Assembly: GCF_004345565.1 (NCBI RefSeq)
Contig: NZ_SLWA01000014.1
Location: forward strand, 1 to 64,000
Source of the DNA: Flavobacterium circumlabens
GTDB lineage: Bacteria > Bacteroidota > Bacteroidia > Flavobacteriales > Flavobacteriaceae
Direction: 5' to 3'
DNA: 64,000 nucleotides
Shown: in pieces, positions 9,154 through 18,504 of the stretch
How positions within the stretch are numbered: the stretch's first letter is position 1
Layout of the letters: each line of letters begins with the position of its first letter
The notes under the pieces: generated by a model
Database searches by the model: none
The model's input: only the letters and a program-made list of their open reading frames with translations
Told to the model about the DNA's origin: nothing
Made by a program: the position numbers and the translations under genes

Positions 9154-10026
9154 ATGAAAAAAATAAAACTAACCCAATACATCACAATGCTCGCTGCATT
9201 GTTACTACTGGCAGCCTGCTCCAGTGATAATGCATCATCTGATTCGGCATCAAAACCGGTAGCAGATTTTTCATTTACCAATGATGGAAGCACTTTTACC
9301 TTTACCAACCTTTCTACAAACGGTACCAAATACAGATGGGATTTTGGGGATCTTTATTATACATCAGCAGAAAAAGATCCTGTTTATACCTATAAAATTG
9401 GAGGTGAAATCAGAGTTTCACTGACCGTTACAAACGAAGCCGGAGAAGAATCCTTTATTACAAAAGTCATCACCGCACCTAGAATTATAATCATTGACAT
9501 TAAGATCGACGGGAAATTTACAGACTGGGATGATGTAGCCGTAACAGATCAGAATACCTCCGGAAACGGTTCTATCCAGAAAATTAAAATCTGGGCCGGT
9601 GGTCCAAATGTGAATGTGTATTTAGAAGGAAACAAAAAAATGCTGATGGAACTAGCAAGATTGTATATTAATACGGATGGTAATTCAAAAACCGGATTTT
9701 TACACGGCACGTGGTCAGAGAGTTCAGGAGCAGAATTTTTATTTGAAGGGCCAATTGTCAGCAACGGATGGGGCCAATTTTATAATCACACTGATCCAAA
9801 TGGAGGTTGGGGTTGGGCTGCTATTGCCGGTTCCGGTGCCAGTTTAAGTGCATCACCAATAGTCAGTCTTAATGATACGACAAATGCTATTGAATTTAGT
9901 ATTTCAAAAACTCAATTCGGGACTTTAACGGGTTCTATAGGGATTGGAATTAACGAATTAAATGGGGCATGGGCTGATGTTGCTTACTTCCCTGAAGCAC
10001 CTAAATTTTCAACATTAGAACTTTAG
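9154..10026 (+). CDS. PKD-domain lipoprotein with C-terminal carbohydrate-binding-like domain
   Basis: This 290-residue lipoprotein starts MKKIKLTQYITMLAALLLLAAC (written in two parts: MKKIKLTQYIT and MLAALLLLAAC), with Cys22 as the lipid site. Residues about 36-108 form a PKD domain, with the typical WDFGD and VSLTVTNEAG. The rest begins IDGKFTDWDDV and is a beta-rich module resembling CBM9/DOMON-like domains that start with a D-G-x-x-x-D-W motif. No catalytic residues are evident. It probably plays the SusE/SusF-like part of a surface glycan-binding accessory protein. It sits 28 bases after the DUF4832 gene and is likely co-transcribed with it. Confidence 0.75.
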   Translation: MKKIKLTQYITMLAALLLLAACSSDNASSDSASKPVADFSFTNDGSTFTFTNLSTNGTKYRWDFGDLYYTSAEKDPVYTYKIGGEIRVSLTVTNEAGEESFITKVITAPRIIIIDIKIDGKFTDWDDVAVTDQNTSGNGSIQKIKIWAGGPNVNVYLEGNKKMLMELARLYINTDGNSKTGFLHGTWSESSGAEFLFEGPIVSNGWGQFYNHTDPNGGWGWAAIAGSGASLSASPIVSLNDTTNAIEFSISKTQFGTLTGSIGIGINELNGAWADVAYFPEAPKFSTLEL

Positions 10027-10051
10027 TTTGTCATCGATTGCCGGTCAAATG

Positions 10052-10102
10052 TGCCATTAGAAGAAGGGTTTTTTGAAGATTTAATTTTTGAATCTAATGG
10101 CA
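10052..10102. terminator. Inverted repeat between PKD lipoprotein and acetyltransferase genes
   Basis: TGCCATTAGA (10052-10061) and TCTAATGGCA (10093-10102) are perfect 10-base reverse complements separated by 31 bases that include a T run. The hairpin is weak and lacks a U tract right after its 3' arm. It may be an internal processing site or a weak attenuator rather than a full terminator. Confidence 0.35.
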
Positions 10103-10200
10103 TATGCTATCGAGTAAAATAATTTTAAAAGTAATCCCTGATGTTTTGCTATTGGGGATTGCTTTATAAAAAGCCATTTATACAGCAATTAAGATATAAC

Positions 10201-11298
10201 ATGAATAAAACCATACCCCATAACCGACTGATGTCTGTAGATGTGCTGCGTGGATTTGATCTTTTGATGATCATCGTGGCAGACCGTTTTTTTTACAACC
10301 TAAATACAGCGGCCAAAACTAATTTCACAAAGAACCTGGCAGACCAGTTTGAACATCCGGAATGGATCGGTTTTCATTTATACGATGTTATTATGCCGTT
10401 GTTTCTGTTTGTGGTCGGTGTTGTTATTCCGTTTTCATTGGGAAAAAGAAGCACGGAATCCGGATCAGACCGCAAATTGTACCGCCATATTTTAAGGCGA
10501 TTTGTGATTCTGTTCATTTTAGGGTGGATTGTTCAGGGCAATTTATTGTTTCTGGATCTTTCCAAATTTCAAATATTCAGCAATACGCTTCAGGCCATTG
10601 CGGTAGGATATTTATTTTCGTGTATCGCATACCTGAATTTATCCAAAAAAGGAAGGTATATTTTCTTTATCAGCTGTCTGGTTTTATATGCAGTATTATT
10701 GTCAATTCCAAGCTTCTTCGGGCACGCTTTTGAATTACTGCCCAATAAAAATCTTCCTATTTATATTGATCAGCAGGTTTTCGGTCGTTTTTACGATCAG
10801 ACGCAATATTCATGGTTATTAACCGGCTTAGGATTTACGGCCACCACCATGTCCGGATTGTTTGCAGGCGAATTGCTGCTGTCTTCGTTGTCAAGACAAA
10901 AAATAGCCAGGTATCTTTTTATGATCGGTATCGCGGGAATAGCGCTGTCGTTAATCATAGGGATATGGCATCCCATTATTAAAAAAATATGGACGAGTTC
11001 CTTTGTTATATTTTCCTCAGGAATAAGTTTTGTTTTGCTGGCTTTATTCTACTGGCTTGTTGATGTAAAAGGCTATACAAAATGGGCCTATCCGTTTCGG
11101 GTTATTGGCCTTAATGCCATCGCCGCTTATGTGGGTTCGCATGTTTTAAATTTTTCCCTGATAGCCAAACAGGTTTTTTATGGATTCGAACAATTCACAG
11201 GAGCTTATTATGATGCATTTTGTGATTTGGCAGGTTTTGGAATCCTTTATTTCATACTTTGGTACATGCATAAAAACAAGACCTACATAAAAGTATAA
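10201..11298 (+). CDS. NagX/HGSNAT-like transmembrane acetyltransferase (DUF5009 family)
   Basis: The start is placed at the ATG at 10201, just before the conserved RLMSVDVLRGFDLLMI. An in-frame ATG at 10141 adds an unlike 20-residue extension. The 365-residue protein has about ten hydrophobic membrane segments and the family motif HLYDVIMPLFLFVVGVVIPF. Relatives include bacterial NagX and the human lysosomal heparan-alpha-glucosaminide N-acetyltransferase, which moves acetyl from acetyl-CoA across a membrane onto terminal glucosamine. Here it would N-acetylate imported amino sugars in the periplasm, making them substrates for the GH109 enzyme next door. Acetyltransferase activity is inferred from the family; some members are uncharacterized. 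Confidence 0.82.
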   Translation: MNKTIPHNRLMSVDVLRGFDLLMIIVADRFFYNLNTAAKTNFTKNLADQFEHPEWIGFHLYDVIMPLFLFVVGVVIPFSLGKRSTESGSDRKLYRHILRRFVILFILGWIVQGNLLFLDLSKFQIFSNTLQAIAVGYLFSCIAYLNLSKKGRYIFFISCLVLYAVLLSIPSFFGHAFELLPNKNLPIYIDQQVFGRFYDQTQYSWLLTGLGFTATTMSGLFAGELLLSSLSRQKIARYLFMIGIAGIALSLIIGIWHPIIKKIWTSSFVIFSSGISFVLLALFYWLVDVKGYTKWAYPFRVIGLNAIAAYVGSHVLNFSLIAKQVFYGFEQFTGAYYDAFCDLAGFGILYFILWYMHKNKTYIKV

Positions 11299-11353
11299 GC
11301 AAACAAATAATAACTAGTAACTCACCTCAATATAGTATCAAAAAACAAAAAAA

Positions 11354-12730
11354 ATGAAAAGTTCAAGTTTAAAAATTTTATTGATAGCCTTTTTACTATT
11401 GAAAATTGGCAATGTATCTGCACAACTCATAAAAACAAAAGCACCCAAAAGAGACAAAGGCCAGACCGATGTGTTGCGTTTGGCTACGCCGGCAATTCCT
11501 GTTGTTCATGTAGCTATTGTTGGTTTGGGAATGCGTGGCACAGGAGCCGTTGAGCGTATTACCCATATTCCGGGAGTAGAAATTGTGGCACTTTGCGATA
11601 TGGTGGAAGCAAGAGCAAATGCAGCCAACGACACTTTGGTAAAACACGGAAAGCCAAAAGCAGAAGTGTTTTTCGGAGAAGATTCATGGAAAAAAGTAAC
11701 CGCACTTAAAAATGTGGATCTGGTTTATATTGTGACCGACTGGAAGCATCATGCCAGTATTGCTGTTCAGGCCATGAAAGACGGCAAACATGTGGCGGTG
11801 GAAGTTCCGGGTGCCTTAACCATGAAAGAGATATGGGAAATCATAGACACTTCAGAAAAAACCCGTAAACACTGTATGATGCTGGAAAATTGTGTCTATG
11901 ACTTCTTTGAACTGACCACATTAAATATGGCACAGCAAGGCTTGTTTGGAGAAATTCTTCATGCCGAAGGTTCATACATTCATGGACTTCAGCCGTATTG
12001 GGGGAATTACTGGAACAACTGGCGTATGGATTACAACCGCAAACACAGAGGCGATGTTTACCCGACACACGGAATGGGACCGGCCTGTTTGGCGCTAAAC
12101 ATTCACAGAGGAGATAAAATGAATTTTCTGGTTTCGATGGATACCAAAGCAGTCGGAAATCCTGCGTTTATCAAAGAAAAAACAGGAGAAGTGGTTACCG
12201 ATTTCAGAAACGGGGATCACACCATGACCATGATTCGTACCGAAAAAGGAAAAACAATCCAGATTCAGCATGACGTGACCAGTCCGAGACCGTACAGCAG
12301 AATGTATCAGTTATCGGGAACTAAAGGATTTGCCAATAAATATCCGGTTGAAGGCTATGCCATCGATGCCAAAGAAGCAGGGGGGGAAATCTCTAAAAAT
12401 TACCAAAACCTGAATGCAGAAGAATTTGTATCCGAAGATGTTAAAAAGATATTAATGGAAAAATACAAAAACCCGATCGTAAAAGATATCGAAGAAATGG
12501 CCAAAAAAGTAGGAGGTCACGGCGGAATGGATTTTATTATGGATTACCGTATGTTTCATTGCCTGCAACAGGGACTTCCGTTAGACATGGATGTGTACGA
12601 TCTGGCCGAATGGTCTTGTCTGAGCCCATTGACCGAAATCTCGCTGGACCATAATTCAGCTCCGGTTGAAATTCCGGACTTCACTCGTGGAGGCTGGCAA
12701 AAATTGAATACCGTTGAGTTTTCAAAATAA
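11354..12730 (+). CDS. GH109-type alpha-N-acetylgalactosaminidase (Gfo/Idh/MocA family)
   Basis: This 458-residue secreted protein has signal MKSSSLKILLIAFLLLKIGNVSA. A Rossmann NAD-binding start follows (VAIVGLGMRGTGAVERI, about 53-69; VALCDM). The GH109 blocks EVPGALTMKEIWEI, MMLENCVYDFFE, SYIHGLQPYWGNYW and GGHGGMDFIMDYR are all present. GH109 enzymes use bound NAD+ in an oxidation-elimination mechanism to remove alpha-linked N-acetylgalactosamine. Many members carry a Tat signal; this one shows an ordinary hydrophobic signal with no twin arginine. It is the last gene of the amino-sugar locus, and a strong terminator follows. Some GH109-like proteins may act on other amino sugars, so the exact substrate is uncertain. 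Confidence 0.87.
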   Translation: MKSSSLKILLIAFLLLKIGNVSAQLIKTKAPKRDKGQTDVLRLATPAIPVVHVAIVGLGMRGTGAVERITHIPGVEIVALCDMVEARANAANDTLVKHGKPKAEVFFGEDSWKKVTALKNVDLVYIVTDWKHHASIAVQAMKDGKHVAVEVPGALTMKEIWEIIDTSEKTRKHCMMLENCVYDFFELTTLNMAQQGLFGEILHAEGSYIHGLQPYWGNYWNNWRMDYNRKHRGDVYPTHGMGPACLALNIHRGDKMNFLVSMDTKAVGNPAFIKEKTGEVVTDFRNGDHTMTMIRTEKGKTIQIQHDVTSPRPYSRMYQLSGTKGFANKYPVEGYAIDAKEAGGEISKNYQNLNAEEFVSEDVKKILMEKYKNPIVKDIEEMAKKVGGHGGMDFIMDYRMFHCLQQGLPLDMDVYDLAEWSCLSPLTEISLDHNSAPVEIPDFTRGGWQKLNTVEFSK

Positions 12731-12780
12731 GAAAACGTGTTAATCGAAATAATTTGGTTTTTATTTTGTAGTTAGATTTT

Positions 12781-12810
12781 AAAGCTTCTGTTGGTAACAG
12801 AAGCTTTTTG
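12781..12810 (+). terminator. Factor-independent terminator after GH109
   Basis: AAAGCTTCTGTT (12781-12792), loop GGT, AACAGAAGCTTT (12796-12807), then more T residues. The 12-base stem is perfect and is flanked by A and T runs, so it may work in both directions. It closes the amino-sugar operon about 50 bases after the GH109 stop. Confidence 0.85.
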
Positions 12811-12873
12811 TATGATATTATATTGTATTTTTACTATTTCATTTTAGAGCTGAGGTTCAGCATTTATAGTTGG

Positions 12874-12899
12874 AATGATATGCAGCGGCACATATCATT
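12874..12899. promoter_or_regulatory. Perfect 9-base inverted repeat upstream of the TlpA-like gene
   Basis: AATGATATG (12874-12882) and CATATCATT (12891-12899) flank CAGCGGCA. It sits about 55 bases before the ATG at 12953 and lacks a T tract, so an operator or mRNA leader hairpin is more likely than a terminator. The binding factor is unknown. Confidence 0.4.
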
Positions 12900-12952
12900 G
12901 TGATTTTTTGGAGTTGCCTGAATTTAATTTTAACCTTTTTAAATCGTATTAA

Positions 12953-13318
12953 ATGCTGAAGAAAATCGTTCTGTTATCTGGTTTGTTTTTATTGTTTGGC
13001 TATCAGTATGAACCGGACACCAACTTTGTAATTGATATGAAACAGGTCACTAACGATACCTTAAATCTCAATTTTTCGTATGTAAGTACCGAACTGATTT
13101 CATTAGACAGAACGCCTATTTTTAAAGAAAAAGTAATAAAAAATTATATTGGGGTTCCCGCGCATGATTCCATAGAATATTATGGTAATTTTCAGGAACC
13201 ACTCCAATTTTTCTACGATTTATATAAAGTTAAGCAATATGATAAAAAGGAATTTCTGGAATTAGTAAACAAAATACATATCGATACTTTGAGATTCTCG
13301 AAAAAACCGCTAAAATAG
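12953..13318 (+). pseudogene. N-terminal part of a TlpA-like thioredoxin protein, cut by an in-frame TAG
   Basis: The ATG at 12953 gives a 121-residue product starting MLKKIVLLSGLFLLFGYQYE, a signal-like segment. It stops at TAG 13316-13318. The same frame continues open past the stop for about 330 codons (GVISIVGFYKDKQFIIGDF and onward) into the thioredoxin domain that ends at 14305. Both halves therefore look like one gene of about 450 codons broken by one nonsense codon. The fragment alone has no recognizable catalytic domain. It is most simply a pseudogene. A sequencing error or stop readthrough cannot be excluded from the sequence. Confidence 0.7.
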
Positions 13319-13471
13319 GGCGTAATTTCCATTGTCGGGTTTTATAAAGATAAACAATTTATTATTGGGGATTTCAACAGGAATCAGGATTTTAGTGATG
13401 ATATTAAATATGAATTCGATATCAATTTCAGAAATAAAACGATTGAAGAGAACTTAGCAATTATTAATAAA

Positions 13472-14305
13472 TTGCCCAAAAGCGACTACTCTTATGAAAC
13501 CTATTCTAAAGGCACTATTCACACTTATAAAAGAAAAACTACTTTATTCCCATGTGCGAATATCTATGACCGAAAAATAATAGTTACAGATAAAGAAGCA
13601 AAATACCTTTCCAGTTTTAGGTTTAAGGATTATTGGCTGGGTGAACAGATTTTAAACAATACTGTTTACGATTTTTCGTATCAGGCACTTGATAATACAT
13701 TTGGCGCGATCTACATTAAGCCAAAAAACATTTCCTTCAGAAAAGATGAAATTTTTAATGCACAATTCATGCACTTCACAGAAGATACCATTGCGCTTGG
13801 TGACGGTTATTACAAAATAGACAGCATCAATAGAAAGATATCTAAATTATATCTTAGAAAAATAAAAAGCAAAGAAGAAAAATACGGTCAATGGGTCGGG
13901 AACTATTTTGAAAACAGGATCATTGAAGATTTGGAGAATGGAAATTTTAGTACCGATGTCGTCATTAAAGAAAAGAAGTATACCCTAATTGATTTTTGGG
14001 GCACCTGGTGTGGGCCGTGTCTGGAGATGATACCAAGAGTAGTGGATCTGCATAATAAATACCCTTCTACATTAGGGATCATTAGTATTGCCAACGATCA
14101 GGATAAAAATTCGGTCATACAATGTGTAAAGAAAAATAAAATGAACTGGACACACGGCTTTGTGGATGGCAGAAAGAACAACAAAATATATAGTGATCTG
14201 GCTATACAGACATATCCGACGTTTATTTTAGTGGATTCAGAAGGGAAAATTTTATTAAGGGGTGGCCAGAAGGAATTTGATAAAATAGAAAATCTGTTAA
14301 AATAA
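13472..14305 (+). CDS. TlpA/ResA-like thioredoxin-fold protein, C-terminal part of the interrupted gene
   Basis: This part is in the same frame as the fragment ending at 13318. The open frame begins directly after that TAG, but the first usable start is a TTG at 13472 with no promoter-like context. The C-terminal 130 residues are a thioredoxin fold: LIDFWGTWCGPCLEMIPRVV holds the redox CxxC pair, and TYPTFILVDSEGKI has the cis-proline. Such proteins reduce or isomerize disulfides outside the inner membrane. The N-terminal part (DYSYETYSKGTIHTYK, KIDSINRKISKLYL) matches no domain I recognize. Without the upstream signal peptide this piece would stay in the cytosol, so it is probably non-functional unless read through. 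Confidence 0.72.
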   Translation: MPKSDYSYETYSKGTIHTYKRKTTLFPCANIYDRKIIVTDKEAKYLSSFRFKDYWLGEQILNNTVYDFSYQALDNTFGAIYIKPKNISFRKDEIFNAQFMHFTEDTIALGDGYYKIDSINRKISKLYLRKIKSKEEKYGQWVGNYFENRIIEDLENGNFSTDVVIKEKKYTLIDFWGTWCGPCLEMIPRVVDLHNKYPSTLGIISIANDQDKNSVIQCVKKNKMNWTHGFVDGRKNNKIYSDLAIQTYPTFILVDSEGKILLRGGQKEFDKIENLLK

Positions 14306-14366
14306 GTCTTGTTAAGGAATTGTTTGTTGCTACAATCGTCCTAAAAAAATATCTTTTAACATTAGG

Positions 14367-17081
14367 TTAAAAAACTGCGATTTTCCCTGTTTGAATTTCT
14401 CCAGAGCTTGTAATTATTTTATAAATATAAATTCCTGAGGCAGTGTTTTTCAGCTTGATGTTACTCGTTTTAGAAAGTAGAGGGGAAGTAATCGTATTTT
14501 GTCCGCTAATGGAGTACAAATAAAAAATAGCGTTTTCCTCTTTTTTGGCTTCAATATTTAATTCTTCATTTTTGCCTAATAGTGTCGGGTGGACAAAAAA
14601 TAAATCATTGCCTAAATAATTTGTATCCAGAAGCAGAGAACTTATTACAGTATTGTTTTCTAAAATGATGTTTATTTTATATTTATTGCTGCCTTTTGTG
14701 GGCGCAGCATCTATAAAAGAAAATGTTTTTGAATGGATATCCGTTATAGTGCCAATAACAGCTTCGGTAGTATTACTTATTTTTACCAACTCAATTTTTT
14801 TGATGTTGTACAAGCTGAAAAGACTCGCATCAATCTTTACTTTGTTTTCCTCATAAACTTCAGCCAAAGTCAACTCAAAATAACAATTGGAGTTTTGGGC
14901 ATACTGTAATGTGGATTCGCTTTTGATTCCTTCGCTATTGTCAAATACAGGTATAACAGTGTGAATTTTTCCATCGGTATAGGCATAAGTAGTGCTTGAG
15001 GTCTGTTCTTTAAATTCCAATTGATCCCCTGTCAGTTGATAAATATTGAATGAAGCAACATCGGCAGGTTTGTCCCAATTAATTTCTGTTGTGCCATCAC
15101 AAACCAGACTGGTACTGATATTTAGATCATAAGAAATCGTAAAACTATCAGAGATATAATCGGTACCGCCAATGGTCATTTTTAATTGTGCTTTTGAAAA
15201 TTTTTGTGCTGCAGGCGTATACGTAAATTGTTCAGTTTCCAGATTTATACCATCTGCGATAATTTCCCAGGTCTGCCCATTATTGTAACTAATAGACAAT
15301 TCTCCGGGGATACCGGAAAAGGAAGAATTCCATTTGAAAGGGGAAATCGTCTTACCATCATAGGGGAAATTATCACTATTCACAGGATAATTCCATTCAA
15401 ATCGATTTTCCAATTCATATTCGTAAGCGATGCTGTATTCCTGAGACGTATTCGAGACGTAGAAACCGGTAACATTGATAGTATAAGATCCGGATGCGGG
15501 GTTTTCAATAGTCACCTGCTCTGTAGTATTTATTTTATCTTTTCCTCTTACAGCTGGCTGCTGGGGAGCATCAGGATTAAGAATCCAGGGTAAAAAAGAG
15601 GTATTGTCAGCCGAAATAACTTCCAGATCCAAATCGTTGACCAAACTTATATTACTGTTGATGGCAGCGGGCAAATCGTTCCATACTACTGTGATTTTTA
15701 AGTTTTTCGCATTTACGGGAAGTGTGATAGTATGTGAATTGGTCTCACCAGAGGTCAAATTGCCAACTATAATGCTGTTTTCGCTGATCGTTTTCAAACT
15801 TTTATCAGCATCAATGTTACCATAACCATAGGTGAAATCCGGTCCCGGGTTTCCTAGATCTTTGGCACTGTTAATTAAAATTGCCTTTGTCAGGGCATTC
15901 GTCAAAGAGGTATTGTATATCGTTTGATAATGTTGTTTCATAAGCGTAATAATTCCTGTAGCTACTGCTGTAGAATTTGAAGTTCCTTGTGTGCTAAAGG
16001 CTACTAATTCTGGTTTTATACGCCCGTCATAGGCCGGGCCTTTTGAAGAAAAAGGCATAATTATTTCGTTTTGGTCAATACAACCCACTACAATACTATT
16101 TTTGGATTGTTTGAAATTACCCGTAATAGATTGATAACCCTGAAGGCCACTATTACCCGAGGAAAAACAATGCGTCAATTCCGTATTTAAGAATAATTGA
16201 GTGTCATAAGCATTAGCGAGTGAACCATAAAAATTCTCAATCACGGTACCGTAGGAATGATTTTGAGTGACAGCACCTTGTAAAGTTGCCACTTCATCAG
16301 GATAGATATTCAAAAAGTCAGATGATTGTACCTTAGCTTTTGGAGCGACTCCTTTTCCTAATGCAGAACTATTTCCTAATCCGGAAACGATAGTTGCCAT
16401 AGCTGTTGCGTGGCTGGATACAACAACGGATTCTGTTGTGGAAGGAATGTGCTTATTTAATAAATCAATATCATTTACATCAAAAAAATCATCTTTGATC
16501 GCTACAATTTGATTTTCGCCTGTTAAAAGAGGGAAATGGCTATAAGCTTTATTGATAGAATTGATAGTGAAATTTTGATCGGTTATTTTAGATTCACCTA
16601 TTGGCTGCAGCGATTCCTGCGAAATAGAAGACACACTGTTCAAAGCTATAATGGCATCTGTAATTTTTTTAGAATCACTTTTTATACTTATCAGATGGCT
16701 ATTCAGTATTTTGATATCAGAAATGTTCATTGATTTCAGGTCAGTAAGTAATGCCTGCAGCGTATCAGTGGCTATTATATAGGACTTGTCTTCCTTATGA
16801 TATGAAAAATTGGAGGGTAATTTCCATAAATTATTAACCGCGAGCACTTTTTCTAAAGGCTTATGAGATGGTAAGTTTTCATTTAGAATAATACAAAAAG
16901 TACTGTCCAGTTTTTTTACAACCTCGTATTTGTGGTGATGTGCATTTTCTAAAGACGTAAAATAGTATTTCTCAAATTTTCTGTCGTTTTCTTTTTTTAG
17001 GTACTGCTTCCATTTTTCAGAACTTTGGGAGAGACCGATTGTGGTGATCATAAAAAGGAGAAAAGTAATGGATGTCTTCAT
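14367..17081 (-). CDS. Subtilisin-like S8 serine protease with type IX secretion sorting domain
   Basis: This 904-residue protein starts MKTSITFLLFMITTIGLSQS, a signal peptide. The peptidase region covers about 185-440. The acidic start is VAIKDDFFDVND (candidate Asp197/198), the His block is SSHATAMATIVSG (His224), the oxyanion Asn is in SSGNSG (Asn310), and the nucleophile block is GTSNSTAVATG (Ser368). The Asp block is not the canonical D-[ST]-G, and the usual proline after the Ser motif is Ala. A P-domain-like stretch (LVNDLDLEVI) and Ig-like regions follow. The C terminus (IKLKNTASGIYIYKIITSSG..IAVF) is a type A sorting signal of the type IX system. It should be secreted or surface attached and digest protein. 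It is divergent from the metalloprotease at 17639. Confidence 0.88.
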   Translation of the reverse strand: MKTSITFLLFMITTIGLSQSSEKWKQYLKKENDRKFEKYYFTSLENAHHHKYEVVKKLDSTFCIILNENLPSHKPLEKVLAVNNLWKLPSNFSYHKEDKSYIIATDTLQALLTDLKSMNISDIKILNSHLISIKSDSKKITDAIIALNSVSSISQESLQPIGESKITDQNFTINSINKAYSHFPLLTGENQIVAIKDDFFDVNDIDLLNKHIPSTTESVVVSSHATAMATIVSGLGNSSALGKGVAPKAKVQSSDFLNIYPDEVATLQGAVTQNHSYGTVIENFYGSLANAYDTQLFLNTELTHCFSSGNSGLQGYQSITGNFKQSKNSIVVGCIDQNEIIMPFSSKGPAYDGRIKPELVAFSTQGTSNSTAVATGIITLMKQHYQTIYNTSLTNALTKAILINSAKDLGNPGPDFTYGYGNIDADKSLKTISENSIIVGNLTSGETNSHTITLPVNAKNLKITVVWNDLPAAINSNISLVNDLDLEVISADNTSFLPWILNPDAPQQPAVRGKDKINTTEQVTIENPASGSYTINVTGFYVSNTSQEYSIAYEYELENRFEWNYPVNSDNFPYDGKTISPFKWNSSFSGIPGELSISYNNGQTWEIIADGINLETEQFTYTPAAQKFSKAQLKMTIGGTDYISDSFTISYDLNISTSLVCDGTTEINWDKPADVASFNIYQLTGDQLEFKEQTSSTTYAYTDGKIHTVIPVFDNSEGIKSESTLQYAQNSNCYFELTLAEVYEENKVKIDASLFSLYNIKKIELVKISNTTEAVIGTITDIHSKTFSFIDAAPTKGSNKYKINIILENNTVISSLLLDTNYLGNDLFFVHPTLLGKNEELNIEAKKEENAIFYLYSISGQNTITSPLLSKTSNIKLKNTASGIYIYKIITSSGEIQTGKIAVF

Positions 17082-17638
17082 TTACGGTAGAGGTTAGGAC
17101 AATTATAAACATGCTTATCAATCGGGCAAAAAAGGACTATTGCAGCTTTTTATCACTTCTTGATTTAGATAAAGCCAAGAGGATATTTATGGGTAATGAT
17201 TTCTATTTTAAATAATTATCCGCTGTAAGTAAATCAAAGTTATTAAATTATTTGTAAAAATTTTATGTCTTTTTATTTCAGTCCGCCTTTTCAAAATCTG
17301 TAGGAGTATTATTCTTCTTTCATATCCTTTTTATATTTGAATATGATTCAAAGTGGTAAAATCATTTTTTAACATTCTCTAAAAAAATAAAATTTTAAAA
17401 CTGCCTAATAAGTTGATTTGTATTCACTTATTGATTTTACTGGGCTTATCGTAATAATCAGATAAGTATTATTAAAAAAACGATATAAAATAATATAACA
17501 AAAAATGTTAATTTTGTTATATTATAATTTTATAAGTATTTTAAGATTAAAAATTATATAAATTTGATAACAAATATTACAATATTTTGTAAAGAAACCC
17601 CTTTTAGCAACTTATTTAACAACCCACAAAAACCTATT
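17082..17638. promoter_or_regulatory. Divergent AT-rich promoter region between two protease genes
   Basis: This gap of about 560 bases separates the minus-strand S8 protease from the plus-strand metalloprotease. It is strongly AT-rich with no credible ORF. On the + strand, TAATTTTG (17509-17516) and TAAATTTG (17559-17566) match the Bacteroidetes -7 consensus TAnnTTTG. The second would give a leader of roughly 65 bases for the gene at 17639. No clear TTG -33 element sits at ideal spacing for either. Confidence 0.4.
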
Positions 17639-18472
17639 ATGAAAAAAATTAAATCAATTTTAGCCTTGTCTTTTATAGCGCTAACACTATTTTCCTGTAA
17701 CAAAGAAGAGGAAGCTACAGCCCAATCCAATCAGGAATCTCTTAAAGTAACACAAGATGTGTTAAACAAAATTAGTTCATTGTCACTAAATAACTCAGAT
17801 GTTCAGGTGATTAAACACACTAAATTAGATGGTACCATTGAAGATGCTTTCCTGGTTGAGGGCGACATTATCATCACGCAAGATCAATTAAATAAAATGG
17901 ATCTTCACGGAGGTATCACTACAGAACAATACCGCACTACTAATTTGGTGTCTGCCCCAAGAACGATTAAAGTTGTTGGATTATCAGGGACTGGTACATC
18001 GGCTCTGTCTACCAATATGCGTGCCGGATTACAATCGGCAATAAACAGATACAATAATTTAGGCTTGTCTATTAACTTTACTCTAACGTTTAGTTCAAGT
18101 ACTTCAGGTGCAAACATTGTGGTAAGAAGACAAAGCGGATCTGCCGGTGGAGTAGCAGGCTTCCCTTCAGGAGGGGCACCTTATAATTCAGTTACCTTAT
18201 ATTCCGGATTAGATACTTATTCAACAGGTGTAAATGCACACGTAGCAGCACACGAAATAGGCCACTGTATTGGTTTACGTCATACAGACTGGTTCAGCCG
18301 TCAAAGCTGTGGACAGAATTCAAACGAAGGAACAGCTGGTGTAGGAGCAATTCAGATCCCGGGAACACCTTCAGGATATGATTCAACATCTTATATGAGA
18401 GCATGTTTCAGTTCAAGTGAGACTGGGGCTTTCAATGGTAATGACGTTACCGCACTGAATTATTTATACTAG
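17639..18472 (+). CDS. HEIGH-type zinc metalloprotease lipoprotein (M57-like)
   Basis: The start is at the ATG at 17639; the in-frame TTG at 17564 lies in the promoter region. The 277-residue product begins MKKIKSILALSFIALTLFSC, a lipoprotein signal with Cys20. The zinc motif HEIGHCIGLRH is HExxHxxGxxH (His205, Glu206, His209, Gly212, His215) and contains the name-giving HEIGH of the dual-action HEIGH metallopeptidases. A conserved Met (SYMRACF) downstream could be the metzincin Met-turn. The Ser/Thr-rich core (TSALSTNMRAGLQSAINRYN) is typical of these flavobacterial enzymes. It probably acts at the cell surface or outside as a protease. A good terminator follows. Confidence 0.88.
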   Translation: MKKIKSILALSFIALTLFSCNKEEEATAQSNQESLKVTQDVLNKISSLSLNNSDVQVIKHTKLDGTIEDAFLVEGDIIITQDQLNKMDLHGGITTEQYRTTNLVSAPRTIKVVGLSGTGTSALSTNMRAGLQSAINRYNNLGLSINFTLTFSSSTSGANIVVRRQSGSAGGVAGFPSGGAPYNSVTLYSGLDTYSTGVNAHVAAHEIGHCIGLRHTDWFSRQSCGQNSNEGTAGVGAIQIPGTPSGYDSTSYMRACFSSSETGAFNGNDVTALNYLY

Positions 18473-18504
18473 AAGTTGAATTAAAGTTCTCTTTACAAAA
18501 TATA

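Noticed and set aside
10141..10200. ATG at 10141 as start of the acetyltransferase
   Set aside because: It gives an extra 20 residues unlike the family, whose members start shortly before the RLMSVDVLRGFD block.
17564..17638. TTG start extending the metalloprotease by 25 residues
   Set aside because: It lies in the promoter-like region, and the ATG at 17639 begins a perfect lipoprotein signal.
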